Shown in pieces: positions 7,717 through 15,122 of a stretch of 39,832 nt of DNA. The notes below the pieces were generated by a model, which worked only from the letters and a program-made list of their open reading frames with translations, had not been told where the DNA came from and ran no database searches. Each line of letters begins with the position of its first letter. Position 1 is the stretch's first letter. The stretch is taken from NCBI GenBank assembly GCA_902800525.1, contig CADCEV010000015.1, forward strand, positions 1 to 39,832, given 5' to 3'. This DNA is from an uncultured Bacteroidales bacterium. Its GTDB lineage: Bacteria > Bacteroidota > Bacteroidia > Bacteroidales > Paludibacteraceae. The translations under genes were made by a program, and so were the position numbers.

Positions 7717-8522
7717 AACGGATAGCGTACATACTACTGTTGTTTCTCCTTCCGGCGGCGCAGATACAGGCGGAAAAGACGCTTACTGTGCTGACCTGGA
7801 ACACGTACCGTTTGGGCAATTTCAAGAAACCGGCACAGAATGAAGTGCTGCGATATCTGATGAGCCAGGACGCGGATGTGATCTGTTTGCAGGAGGTGGA
7901 TATTTACAAAAACGACAAGTATCTGACCTTAGCCGAGGTGAAGCAGGTATTGGGCAAGAAATACAGGTATTCTTACCTTGATTTTGCGGTATATGACAAG
8001 CGTCATCAGTTCGGCACGATGGTATGGTCCAAGTATCCGTTGATACACAAACAGAGCATTCATTATGAGACGCGGGGTAACCTCTCCAACCGCTGCGATA
8101 TCGTCATAGAAGAGGACACGATCCGGCTGTTTAACAATCATTTGGAGTCGTACAGTTTCACCGCCAAAGATTTGGACGATATGGATCAGCTCCGGGCGAA
8201 GACCAAGCGTGCTATTCCGCTGCGCAACAAACAGGCTCAGGTGATACGAAAAGAGATAGAGGCAAGCCCCTATCCCGTTATTGTGTTAGGCGATTTCAAT
8301 TCCATAGCACTCAGTTTCGCCTATCTGCATATCAGCCGTGGTCTGCATGACGCATGGCGCGAAGTGCATCCATTCAGTTGGGGTGCAACCTGCGAGCACC
8401 GGGGTATCGGTCTGCGCATTGATTATATTCTTTGCTCCGATCCGCTTGTACCGGTTCAGTGCACTATTCCCGATGCGCCGGGCTCAGATCACAAACCCGT
8501 TGTGGCAACGCTGAGATTTTAA
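7713..8522 (+). CDS. Secreted endonuclease/exonuclease/phosphatase family protein
   Basis: Starting from the GTG that overlaps the porX stop (GTGA), the product is 269 residues with a cleavable-looking signal peptide (VKRIAYILLLFLLPAAQIQA). The EEP fold follows: LTVLTWNTYRLG, CLQEVD (catalytic Glu), FNNHLES (His), VLGDFNS (Asp/Asn) and the final GSDHKPVVATL (Asp-His pair). The family covers DNases, sphingomyelinases and phosphoinositide phosphatases, so the substrate cannot be told. A longer reading frame from 7494 would duplicate porX sequence and is rejected. The 4-nt overlap suggests coupled expression with porX. The protein should act in the periplasm or outside the cell. Confidence 0.9.
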   Translation: MKRIAYILLLFLLPAAQIQAEKTLTVLTWNTYRLGNFKKPAQNEVLRYLMSQDADVICLQEVDIYKNDKYLTLAEVKQVLGKKYRYSYLDFAVYDKRHQFGTMVWSKYPLIHKQSIHYETRGNLSNRCDIVIEEDTIRLFNNHLESYSFTAKDLDDMDQLRAKTKRAIPLRNKQAQVIRKEIEASPYPVIVLGDFNSIALSFAYLHISRGLHDAWREVHPFSWGATCEHRGIGLRIDYILCSDPLVPVQCTIPDAPGSDHKPVVATLRF

Positions 8523-8529
8523 ATTCTGA

Positions 8530-8573
8530 ACAGGTAATAACCAGTACTTAACCAGTACTTAATTAGTACAAAA
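8530..8573. repeat. 11-bp tandem repeat between convergent genes
   Basis: Two clear 11-bp units CCAGTACTTAA (8541-8551, 8552-8562) are flanked by one weaker unit on each side, between the stop codons of two convergent genes. The core CCAGTAC is the complement of the 11-bp unit repeated at 30338-30381. No terminator hairpin is obvious in the 99-bp gap. Confidence 0.8.
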
Positions 8574-8621
8574 CTCTTACTAATTGAGAATTAACGACTT
8601 CAAACAGCGAAACGCAACCTA

Positions 8622-9383
8622 TCACACCCGTTTCTGGTAGTGATAGTTACTGAATCTGTCGGATTTGGAACTATCCAAGCGTTGGTGACCACCGAATTTG
8701 TTTTTCCATTCATTCCATAACTCTCCGGGGTCACGCCAGTTCGTTTTCTTCCAATAGAGCACTAATAGCCATCCGAAGAGCATACCTCCGAGGTGCGCGA
8801 AGTGCGCCACATTGTCCGCCGTGAAGCCAGCCACGGATCCTAAGCCGGCGAAGAGTTCAATCAAGGCGTATCCAATTACGAAAATACGCGCGCGTATAGG
8901 CACAGGAATAAAAAGGATATAAAGCGGCACGTCAGGGTATAGCCATCCGAAAGCGAACAGAATACCGAAGACCGCTCCTGAAGCACCGACGGTGGTCAGC
9001 ATAGAGGCATAATGCGCCAGCGCCGCGGCGCCGTAATGAGTGCTCATGTTCGCCAGCATAAGACTCCAAACACCCTCTTGAATCACAGCGGCACCGAGAC
9101 CGCAGACCAAGTAATAAATCAAGAACCGCCTCTCACCCCATTCATTCTCAATCATCGGGCCGAACATCCACACCGCGAACATATTAAAGAAGAGGTGGCT
9201 GAGGTTCGCATGAAGGAACATGTACGTCAGAGGCTGCCACAGATGAAAAGTGGAAGCGGAAAAATAATGCAGACCTGCAATGTCATTGAGGTCAATACCA
9301 TAGCGCTGAACAATAGAGGCCAGCAGATAAACAACACAGTTCGCTATTAAAATATAGCGCGTTACAGTCGGGATATTTCTCAT
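8622..9383 (-). CDS. Rhomboid family intramembrane serine protease
   Basis: The 253-residue membrane protein has about six hydrophobic segments. Rhomboid hallmarks are HANLSHLFFNMFAVWMFG in the second helix region (the His and Asn of the oxyanion site), the nucleophile Ser135 in GASGAVFGIL, and the base His197 in AHFAHLGGMLFG. It cleaves transmembrane helices of unknown substrates. The C-terminal 45 residues are polar and probably cytoplasmic. It is a lone gene with its own promoter, convergent with the porX operon and divergent from HU. Confidence 0.93.
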   Translation of the reverse strand: MRNIPTVTRYILIANCVVYLLASIVQRYGIDLNDIAGLHYFSASTFHLWQPLTYMFLHANLSHLFFNMFAVWMFGPMIENEWGERRFLIYYLVCGLGAAVIQEGVWSLMLANMSTHYGAAALAHYASMLTTVGASGAVFGILFAFGWLYPDVPLYILFIPVPIRARIFVIGYALIELFAGLGSVAGFTADNVAHFAHLGGMLFGWLLVLYWKKTNWRDPGELWNEWKNKFGGHQRLDSSKSDRFSNYHYQKRV

Positions 9384-9417
9384 AATTAGTCTTTTAGCGT
9401 ATTTGCAATTTCGAGCA

Positions 9418-9425
9418 CAAAATTA
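9418..9425 (-). promoter_or_regulatory. -7 box of the rhomboid gene promoter
   Basis: The minus strand reads TAATTTTG, followed by GTGC, 34 nt before the start codon and preceded by the A-rich spacer seen at other promoters here. The -33 box is weak. Confidence 0.55.
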
Positions 9426-9518
9426 CTGCTTTTTTTTGAATTATACATACAAAAAGCACACCAAAACGAAAAAAAAACGTATTTTTTAACTAAAAACGTA
9501 ATTTTTTTGAAAAAATAG

Positions 9519-9549
9519 TTGCATAAATCAAGAAAAAGTTGTAACTTTG
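9519..9549 (+). promoter_or_regulatory. Promoter of the HU gene
   Basis: TTGC at 9519-9522 and TAACTTTG at 9542-9549 have a 19-bp spacer. The leader to the ATG at 9614 is about 60 nt and contains a GGAGG at 9574-9578, too far from the ATG (about 35 nt) to serve as its ribosome binding site. Confidence 0.8.
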
Positions 9550-9613
9550 CAGCCGATATTCCTAAAAGGAGGAAACAATTTACTTTTTTAACCAATTAAT
9601 AAACGCTAAAGTT

Positions 9614-9877
9614 ATGAACAAAGCAGAATTTATCAAAGCAGCAGCAGCAAAGGCAGAGGTATCTGCAGCAGCAGCAGCAAAAGTTATCGACGCAGCTCTC
9701 GAGGCAGCTGTTGAGGCCGTTAAGAATGGTGAGAACGTACAGCTCGTTGGCTACGCTAACATCATTGTTTCTGAGAAAGCAGCTCACACCGCAAAGAACC
9801 CGCGTACCGGCGAAGTAGTAAACGTTCCGGCAAAGAAGGTTGTTAAAATCAAACCGGGTGCTAAATTTGCTTTCTAA
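9614..9877 (+). CDS. HU family DNA-binding protein
   Basis: This is a small basic nucleoid protein (87 residues) that bends and compacts DNA as a dimer. The N-terminal helices are very Ala-rich (MNKAEFIKAAAAKAEVSAAAAAKVIDAAL), the beta arm carries AKNPRTGEVVNVPAKKVVKIKPGAKF with the intercalating Pro in the usual NPRTG motif, and the length is standard. Codon use (GCA, AAA, GTT) looks like that of a highly expressed gene. It is monocistronic, with a strong promoter and a strong terminator. Confidence 0.95.
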   Translation: MNKAEFIKAAAAKAEVSAAAAAKVIDAALEAAVEAVKNGENVQLVGYANIIVSEKAAHTAKNPRTGEVVNVPAKKVVKIKPGAKFAF

Positions 9878-9895
9878 TCGGCAATGTAGCTTTAT

Positions 9896-9931
9896 AAACG
9901 AGTTGCCCTGAAAAACGGGTAACTCGTTTTT
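9896..9931 (+). terminator. Rho-independent terminator after HU
   Basis: A 13-bp stem (AAACGAGTTGCCC with GGGTAACTCGTTT) closes on a short loop and is followed by further T. Confidence 0.93.
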
Positions 9932-9949
9932 CGTCTGTTTATTTAATTT

Positions 9950-9968
9950 GGACAAATTCATTTTGTCC
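9950..9968. promoter_or_regulatory. Inverted repeat upstream of adk (possible operator)
   Basis: GGACAAA (9950-9956) and TTTGTCC (9962-9968) form a perfect 7-bp inverted repeat with a 5-bp centre, ending 15 nt before the adk start. No good -33/-7 pair is visible here. A weak one would place this palindrome in its spacer. A repressor site is inference. Confidence 0.45.
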
Positions 9969-9983
9969 GTTGTATTTTAACTT

Positions 9984-10559
9984 ATGTTAAACATTATTTT
10001 ATGCGGTGCGCCGGGTAGCGGCAAAGGCACTCAATCTGATTTTATTGTCAAGAAATACGGTTTGCAACACCTCTCTACCGGAGATGTTTTGAGAGCCGAA
10101 ATCGCTAAAGGAAGTGAATTAGGTCAACAGATCGATGCACTCATTTCGAAAGGCAACTTAGTACCGGACGAAATGATGTACGGCGTGATTGACAACTATT
10201 TAGCTTCGCTGCCAGCGGATTGCAAGGGAACTATCTTCGATGGTTATCCCCGTACCGTAGCACAAGCAGAGTCGTTGACGGAGTTGCTCCGTAAATACAA
10301 CATGGAGGCTATTATGATCGACCTCATGGTAGATGAGCAACTGCTGATTCAGCGTCTGATAGAGCGCGGCAAAGTAAGCGGACGCGCCGATGACAACCTC
10401 AACACGATTCGTCACCGCATTGCCGTTTATCACAACCAAACCGAGCCGATTGCGCATTATTACCTGCACAACGGTAACTACGAGGCTGTGAACGGAAACC
10501 ACAACATGGAGGATGTGTTCCTCCAGATTGAGCGCATTTTGAACCGCGTCAATCATTAA
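9984..10559 (+). CDS. adk: Adenylate kinase
   Basis: It interconverts ATP + AMP and 2 ADP. The 191-residue product has the P-loop GAPGSGKGT (8-16), the AMP-binding [11 protein letters not shown], the NMP-domain hinge [15 protein letters not shown] and a short LID region ([15 protein letters not shown]), so it is the short-LID form without zinc-binding cysteines. ATG 9984 matches the usual N-terminus. It is followed 19 nt later by obgE. Confidence 0.97.
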   Translation: MLNIILCGAPGSGKGTQSDFIVKKYGLQHLSTGDVLRAEIAKGSELGQQIDALISKGNLVPDEMMYGVIDNYLASLPADCKGTIFDGYPRTVAQAESLTELLRKYNMEAIMIDLMVDEQLLIQRLIERGKVSGRADDNLNTIRHRIAVYHNQTEPIAHYYLHNGNYEAVNGNHNMEDVFLQIERILNRVNH

Positions 10560-10578
10560 AATCGTAACAAATCCCTTT

Positions 10579-11757
10579 ATGGCTGCAAATTTCATCGATT
10601 ACGTTAAGATCTACTGCCGCTCCGGTAAGGGCGGCGCAGGTTGCATGCACCTTCATCGCGCCAAGTATCTGCCCAAAGGCGGCCCGGACGGCGGCGATGG
10701 CGGTAAAGGCGGTTCGGTCATTTTGCGCGGAAACCGCAACTTATGGACACTGCTGCACCTCAAGTACCAGAAACATATCATGGCGACGGATGGCGGCAAA
10801 GGCGGTCAGAGCCGTTCGTTCGGAAAAGACGGCGAAGACAAGATCATCGAGGTACCCTGCGGCACAGTGGTCTATGACGGCGATACAGGTGAATTCATCT
10901 GCGAAGTAAAGGAGCATAACGAGCGCGTGATCCTGCTCAAAGGCGGCCGTGGCGGACTTGGCAACTGGCATTTCCGCACGGCTACGAATCAAGCTCCGCG
11001 ATATGCACAGCCCGGTGAACCGGCACAGGAACGGACGGTGATCATGCAACTCAAAGTGCTGGCAGACGTGGGTCTGGTCGGTTTTCCCAATGCCGGCAAA
11101 TCCACTCTGCTGAGCGTTGTTTCGGCGGCCAAACCGGAGATAGCCGACTACCCGTTCACGACCCTCACGCCGCAGTTGGGTATCGTTTCCTATCGTGACG
11201 GACGGTCGTTCTGTATGGCAGACATACCGGGTATCATCGAAGGCGCGAGCGAAGGAAAAGGTTTGGGTCTGCGTTTCTTGCGCCATATAGAGCGCAATGC
11301 CGTGTTGCTTTTCATGGTACCGGCTACCAGCAAGGACATTGAGGCGGAATACAATATCCTGCTCAACGAGTTGGAGCAATACAACCCAGAGTTGCTGACC
11401 AAGGCGCGCATTTTAGCGATCACCAAATGCGACCTCCCGCGGATTGACGAAGAGGGCAACGAACTGCCGGAGATCAATTACAAAAAACTGAATAAAAAGT
11501 TAGGCATCGAAGTACTGCCTATTTCTTCCGTAGCAGGAGAAGGCATTGATGCCCTCAAAGACGCCCTGTGGGAGGAGTTGAACAAGGAACAGAACCAAGT
11601 GATTGAGATCTCTCACGCGCCGATTGATATAGAGAAGATCGAGCGTGAAGAGCCCGAAGCACGCGAGGAGGATGAAGAAGAGGGAACTATCTACCTCAAC
11701 GAAGTAGAGGAAGAATGGGATCTCGACAAATACAAAGGCATCGGCTGGGATGAGTGA
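10579..11757 (+). CDS. obgE: GTPase Obg/CgtA
   Basis: Obg is a ribosome-associated GTPase involved in 50S maturation and stress signalling. The glycine-rich Obg fold (about 1-158: [30 protein letters not shown] and [11 protein letters not shown]) precedes the G domain with G1 GFPNAGKST (about 167-175), G3 [17 protein letters not shown]4 TKCD and G5 SSVAGEG. A C-terminal acidic extension (about 335-392) is Glu-rich. Length (392) is normal. It probably shares an operon with adk, and its stop codon opens a heptanucleotide repeat before the ClC gene. Confidence 0.97.
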   Translation: MAANFIDYVKIYCRSGKGGAGCMHLHRAKYLPKGGPDGGDGGKGGSVILRGNRNLWTLLHLKYQKHIMATDGGKGGQSRSFGKDGEDKIIEVPCGTVVYDGDTGEFICEVKEHNERVILLKGGRGGLGNWHFRTATNQAPRYAQPGEPAQERTVIMQLKVLADVGLVGFPNAGKSTLLSVVSAAKPEIADYPFTTLTPQLGIVSYRDGRSFCMADIPGIIEGASEGKGLGLRFLRHIERNAVLLFMVPATSKDIEAEYNILLNELEQYNPELLTKARILAITKCDLPRIDEEGNELPEINYKKLNKKLGIEVLPISSVAGEGIDALKDALWEELNKEQNQVIEISHAPIDIEKIEREEPEAREEDEEEGTIYLNEVEEEWDLDKYKGIGWDE

Positions 11758-11792
11758 TAATTGACAATTGATAATTGACAGTTGATAATTGA
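11758..11792. repeat. Heptanucleotide repeat filling the obgE-ClC junction
   Basis: Exactly five 7-bp units (TAATTGA, CAATTGA, TAATTGA, CAGTTGA, TAATTGA) start at the base after the obgE stop codon and end one base before the GTG at 11794. A TTG inside the fourth unit is also in frame with the downstream gene. Confidence 0.93.
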
Positions 11793-11793
11793 C

Positions 11794-13581
11794 GTGCGAA
11801 GCACCTTCTACGATAGAATGATCGAATGGCGTGAACGCCATATCTCCGAGAAGCATCTGGTGTTGCTGCTCTCGTTCTTCGTGGGCGTGTTCTCCTCCAT
11901 GGCGGCGGCAATCCTCAAATCGTTTATCCACCTCATTCAGTGGTTCGTTGAGGAGCAACTGATCGCCAATGAGCATACCTGGTGGTACCTCATTACGCCG
12001 GTGATCGGTATTACCCTCTCGGCGATTTTCGTCAAATATGTGGTCCGCGACGATATTTCACACGGTATCACGAAGATCCTCTATGCCATCTCGCAACGCA
12101 AATCCATCATCAAAGCGCACAACATGTGGTCTTCGGTGGTGGGTTCGGGTCTGACGATCGGTTTCGGTGGATCGGTCGGCGCCGAGGCGCCTATTGTGCT
12201 CACCGGCGCAGCCATCGGTTCGAACCTCGCGAAAGCCTTCCGTCTTGACCAGAAGACGATGATGCTCATGATCGGTTGCGGCGCGGCAGGAGCTATCGGC
12301 GGTATTTTCAAAGCCCCTATCGCCGGCTTGGTCTTCACGTTGGAAGTGCTGATGATGGATCTGACCATGACCTCGGTGGCTCCGTTGCTCATTTCGTCCG
12401 TCACCGCCACGGCGATCTCGTATATCCTCACCGGCACCGATCCTATGTTCCCGCTTGAGGCGAACGAGCCGTTTTTGGTTCATCGTATTCCCTGGTACCT
12501 CGTTTTGGGAGCAGTCTGCGGACTCATCAGCCTCTATTTCACGCGCGGCATGAACCGCTTGGAACAATGGTTCAAACATACCATTACCAACATGTGGCTC
12601 AAACTGCTGCTCGGCGGAGCCACACTGAGTGTGCTCATTTTCATCTTTCCGCCGCTCTACGGCGAGGGCTATGACGTCATCCGCCAGCTCATCAACGGCG
12701 ATTCGCTTTCCGCGTTGCAAAACAGTCCCTTGGAACATAACTCGTGGGCGGCGCAGAACGGCTCATGGTTATTACTGACTTATTTCGGCTTTATTATCCT
12801 CTTTAAGATCGTGGCTTCGGTGGCAACGAACGGAGCCGGAGGTGTCGGAGGTATCTTTGCTCCTTCGCTCTTTATGGGAGCCGTAACGGGTTTCCTGACC
12901 GCGCGCATTATGAATATGTGCGGTCTCATCGTGCCGGAGACGAATTTTGCGCTTGTGGGCATGGCAGGACTCATGTCCGGCGTCATGCACGCGCCCCTAA
13001 CCGGTATCTTCCTTATCGCCGAACTGACCGGAGGCTACCATCTTTTCATGCCGCTTATGATCGTCTCCGTCATTTCGTATCTGACGATCATGTTCTTCGA
13101 GCCGCACTCTCTCTACGCGATGCGTTTGGCGCAGAAAGGCGAACTGCTCACCCATAACAAAGACCGCAACGTGCTCACGCTGCTCAAGATGGATTCGGTA
13201 TTGGAGACCGATTTTGTCACGATTTTCCCGGAAATGACATTGGGCGAACTGGTCAAAGTGATCTCCGAAAGCAAACGCAATATCTTCCCGGTTATTGACC
13301 ATGACGGCAGGCTGAAAGGTATTCTACTGTTGGACGAAGTGCGCAATATCATGTTCCAGCCGCGGCTTTATAAACGTTTCACGGTCGGTCAACTCATGAC
13401 CTCGCCCGCGGCTATTTTACGCTTTGATCTGCCGATGGAAAAGGTAATGGAGATCTTCGAAGACACCGGTGCATGGAACCTTCCTGTGGTGGATGGCGAG
13501 CGTCGGTATTTAGGTTTCGTCTCAAAATCCAAGATCTTCAATTCCTATCGCCACGTCCTCGTCCATTTCTCCGACGAGTAA
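11794..13581 (+). CDS. ClC-family chloride channel/antiporter with CBS domains
   Basis: The protein (595 residues from GTG 11794) has a ClC membrane domain of about 10-12 helices and a C-terminal CBS pair (about 460-590). Selectivity-filter signatures are SVVGSGLTIGFGGSVGAEAPIVL near 115-137, carrying the Glu gate region GAEAP, and GAGGVGGIFAPSLFMGA near 345-361. Chloride/proton exchange or chloride conduction is known for the family, but which applies is not clear. The start is uncertain: TTG 11782 lies inside the repeat, GTG 11794 follows it directly, and ATG 11818 would leave MIEWRERH, which is also reasonable. No terminator is seen before the toxin-antitoxin promoter. Confidence 0.9.
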   Translation: MRSTFYDRMIEWRERHISEKHLVLLLSFFVGVFSSMAAAILKSFIHLIQWFVEEQLIANEHTWWYLITPVIGITLSAIFVKYVVRDDISHGITKILYAISQRKSIIKAHNMWSSVVGSGLTIGFGGSVGAEAPIVLTGAAIGSNLAKAFRLDQKTMMLMIGCGAAGAIGGIFKAPIAGLVFTLEVLMMDLTMTSVAPLLISSVTATAISYILTGTDPMFPLEANEPFLVHRIPWYLVLGAVCGLISLYFTRGMNRLEQWFKHTITNMWLKLLLGGATLSVLIFIFPPLYGEGYDVIRQLINGDSLSALQNSPLEHNSWAAQNGSWLLLTYFGFIILFKIVASVATNGAGGVGGIFAPSLFMGAVTGFLTARIMNMCGLIVPETNFALVGMAGLMSGVMHAPLTGIFLIAELTGGYHLFMPLMIVSVISYLTIMFFEPHSLYAMRLAQKGELLTHNKDRNVLTLLKMDSVLETDFVTIFPEMTLGELVKVISESKRNIFPVIDHDGRLKGILLLDEVRNIMFQPRLYKRFTVGQLMTSPAAILRFDLPMEKVMEIFEDTGAWNLPVVDGERRYLGFVSKSKIFNSYRHVLVHFSDE

Positions 13582-13633
13582 CAAACAAAATGCGCTCCAC
13601 TTGCCACTCTCTTGCCGAATTGTATAAAAAAAT

Positions 13634-13664
13634 TTGCATATATCAGAAAAAAGTTGTAACTTTG
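13634..13664 (+). promoter_or_regulatory. Promoter of the toxin-antitoxin pair
   Basis: TTGC at 13634-13637 and TAACTTTG at 13657-13664 have a 19-bp spacer. The 89-nt leader to ATG 13754 holds two small inverted repeats (GTGCT/AGCAC at 13682-13695, and a CGGCTAAATTAACCG near-palindrome around 13704-13718) that could bind the RHH antitoxin, and a GGAGGG Shine-Dalgarno at 13741-13746. Confidence 0.75.
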
Positions 13665-13753
13665 CAGCAGTTTTTAATCGAGTGCTACTAAGCACGAGAA
13701 AAACGGCTAAATTAACCGAATTTGCAAAGATAACTAATTAGGAGGGTAAAAAC

Positions 13754-14032
13754 ATGTGTATGTATAGCCTTACATTAAATGACGAACTCGTTCAGCGTAC
13801 ACGTCAATCGTTTGCTAACGAGACGGATATGACAGCTTGGTTGCAAAGGCAAGTTGAAGCACTGTTGATGGAGTATAATACAAAACAGCAAACCATTCGT
13901 CGCAACGCGCGAGCTGCGATAGCAGCAATGAGACATCAAAGCGAATTAAATGGTAATTCTGAGATGACATTAGAAGATATCAATAACGAAATCTATCAAG
14001 CACGACAAGCCAGAAAAGTAGCGGTACAATGA
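13754..14032 (+). CDS. Antitoxin, ribbon-helix-helix-like
   Basis: The 92-residue protein lies directly before a PIN toxin. Residues 4-45 (YSLTLNDELVQRTRQSFANETDMTAWLQRQVEALL) fit a ribbon-helix-helix DNA-binding fold: a short strand, then two helices. The basic, helical C-terminus (45-92) would hold the toxin-binding part. Two ATG codons (13754 and 13760) are possible, and the strong GGAGGG upstream suits the first. It overlaps the toxin by 4 nt (ATGA), typical for such pairs, and probably represses its own promoter. The assignment rests on fold-like pattern and context. Confidence 0.75.
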   Translation: MCMYSLTLNDELVQRTRQSFANETDMTAWLQRQVEALLMEYNTKQQTIRRNARAAIAAMRHQSELNGNSEMTLEDINNEIYQARQARKVAVQ

Positions 14033-14445
14033 AAACTTTTTATGCTGTTTTTGATACAAACGTGCTGGTGTCTGCATTGATGTCCAAACGCGCTGATTCT
14101 CCAACAGTCTTGCTATTGGATTACGTTTTGGACGGAAGAATAGTCTTGCTCTATAATGAAGATATTATTCACGAGTACGAAGAAGTGCTACATCGTGGTA
14201 AGTTTGATTTTAGCGAGGATAGCATATTGAATTTGATAGAATTGGTAAAGTCCGGTTTATATCTTTCCCCGACGGAAAGCGATGAAACATTTCCGGATAA
14301 AGACGACCAGGTGTTTTACGAGGTAGCCCTATCTAAAGAAGATGGCTATGTTGTAACCGGCAATATCAAGCATTTCCCAAAATCTCCGATTGTAGTCACT
14401 CCTGCCGAAATGATGCACCTCATACAGGGAACAAATAATAATTAA
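14029..14445 (+). CDS. PIN-domain toxin (COG1569-type)
   Basis: The 138-residue PIN-domain ribonuclease has the expected acidic residues: Asp9 in VFDTNVLVSALMSK, the Glu cluster in NEDIIHEYEEVLHR (about 44-57), and the late Asp group in FPDKDDQVFYEVALSKEDGYVVTGNIKHFP (about 88-117). This arrangement matches the COG1569 family of putative VapC-like toxins, which cut RNA. The target here is unknown. It overlaps the antitoxin gene by ATGA. The pair sits at the left side of an accessory block next to a sugar-transfer cassette. Confidence 0.85.
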   Translation: MKTFYAVFDTNVLVSALMSKRADSPTVLLLDYVLDGRIVLLYNEDIIHEYEEVLHRGKFDFSEDSILNLIELVKSGLYLSPTESDETFPDKDDQVFYEVALSKEDGYVVTGNIKHFPKSPIVVTPAEMMHLIQGTNNN

Positions 14446-14520
14446 GTTATTATAATCGCCTATGGCATAAAACAACAGACAAACAACATACATAAATAAT
14501 AAAGCATTCAGCTTAGAACT

Positions 14521-14684
14521 TGGATTGTTGAAAACTGGACACTTTCAAACAATTTCATTACCAAGAACAAGGCTTTTGAGTGCTCACGTTGCGGCGTGAG
14601 CCTTGTTCGGTAGATATTTGGTAATGAAAGGTAGTCCAGAATCCTCAACAATCCAGATTGAAGCTAACAAGCCTCACGTTTTTT
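14521..14684 (+). promoter_or_regulatory. Long palindromic leader with alternative hairpins (candidate attenuator) before gtrA
   Basis: Nested perfect arms: TGGATTGTTGA (14521-14531) with 14645-14655 (11 bp), CTGGAC (14535-14540) with 14634-14639 (6 bp), TTTCATTACCAA (14553-14564) with 14618-14629 (12 bp), GAACAAGG (14565-14572) with 14601-14608 (8 bp), and GCTCACG (14582-14588) with 14595-14601 (7 bp; base 14601 can pair in only one of the last two). In addition, 14595-14607 can pair with 14666-14678 (12 of 13), and that second arm is followed by six T and then the gtrA ATG. The 14446-14520 stretch before it holds no gene and no clear promoter. The structure is seen in the sequence. A role as cis-regulatory RNA or as a mobile palindromic element is inference. 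Confidence 0.65.
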
Positions 14685-15122
14685 ATGGCTCTATATCAAG
14701 ATATTCAAGACATAATTCGTTCTCCAAAACTCCATGAGTTTATCCGCTTTGCGATAGTTGGCACTATTGCAACCGGCATTCATTATGGCATCTATCTGTT
14801 GCTTGTTTGGCTTTATGACATAGAGCAAACAGAAACCTCTTATGCAGACATTGCATATACTATCGGTTATATACTTAGCTTTCTTTGTAATATGTGGTTA
14901 ACGGCACATTTTACATTTAGAGAGAAACTAACGATAATACGTGGAGGAGGCTTTGCACTTAGCCATGTTATCAATTACTTGTTACACATTGTTTTTCTAA
15001 CATTATTCTTGTGGCTCGGAATCCCGAACAAATGGGCTCCTATTCCTGTATTTTGTATAGTTATACCGATAAATTTTCTATTGGTACGTTTTGTCTTTAA
15101 GTCTAAACATTTTGAAAAATGA
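14685..15122 (+). CDS. GtrA-like membrane protein
   Basis: The 145-residue protein has four predicted membrane segments (about 22-43, 53-75, 92-113 and 118-138) and the GtrA-family opening FIRFAIVGTIATGIHYGIYLLLV with SFLCNMWLTAHFTF. GtrA proteins are thought to help flip polyprenyl-phosphate-linked sugars across the membrane. A TTG at 14658 would add nine residues from within the leader hairpin, so ATG 14685 is preferred. The end overlaps the next gene by ATGA, forming a gtrA-gtrB-like pair. Confidence 0.88.
   Translation: MALYQDIQDIIRSPKLHEFIRFAIVGTIATGIHYGIYLLLVWLYDIEQTETSYADIAYTIGYILSFLCNMWLTAHFTFREKLTIIRGGGFALSHVINYLLHIVFLTLFLWLGIPNKWAPIPVFCIVIPINFLLVRFVFKSKHFEK

Noticed and set aside
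14521-14684. Integron attC recombination site
   Set aside because: The palindrome next to a toxin-antitoxin cassette recalls attC sites, but the expected RYYYAAC and GTTRRRY core pairs are not at the ends and no integrase is present.
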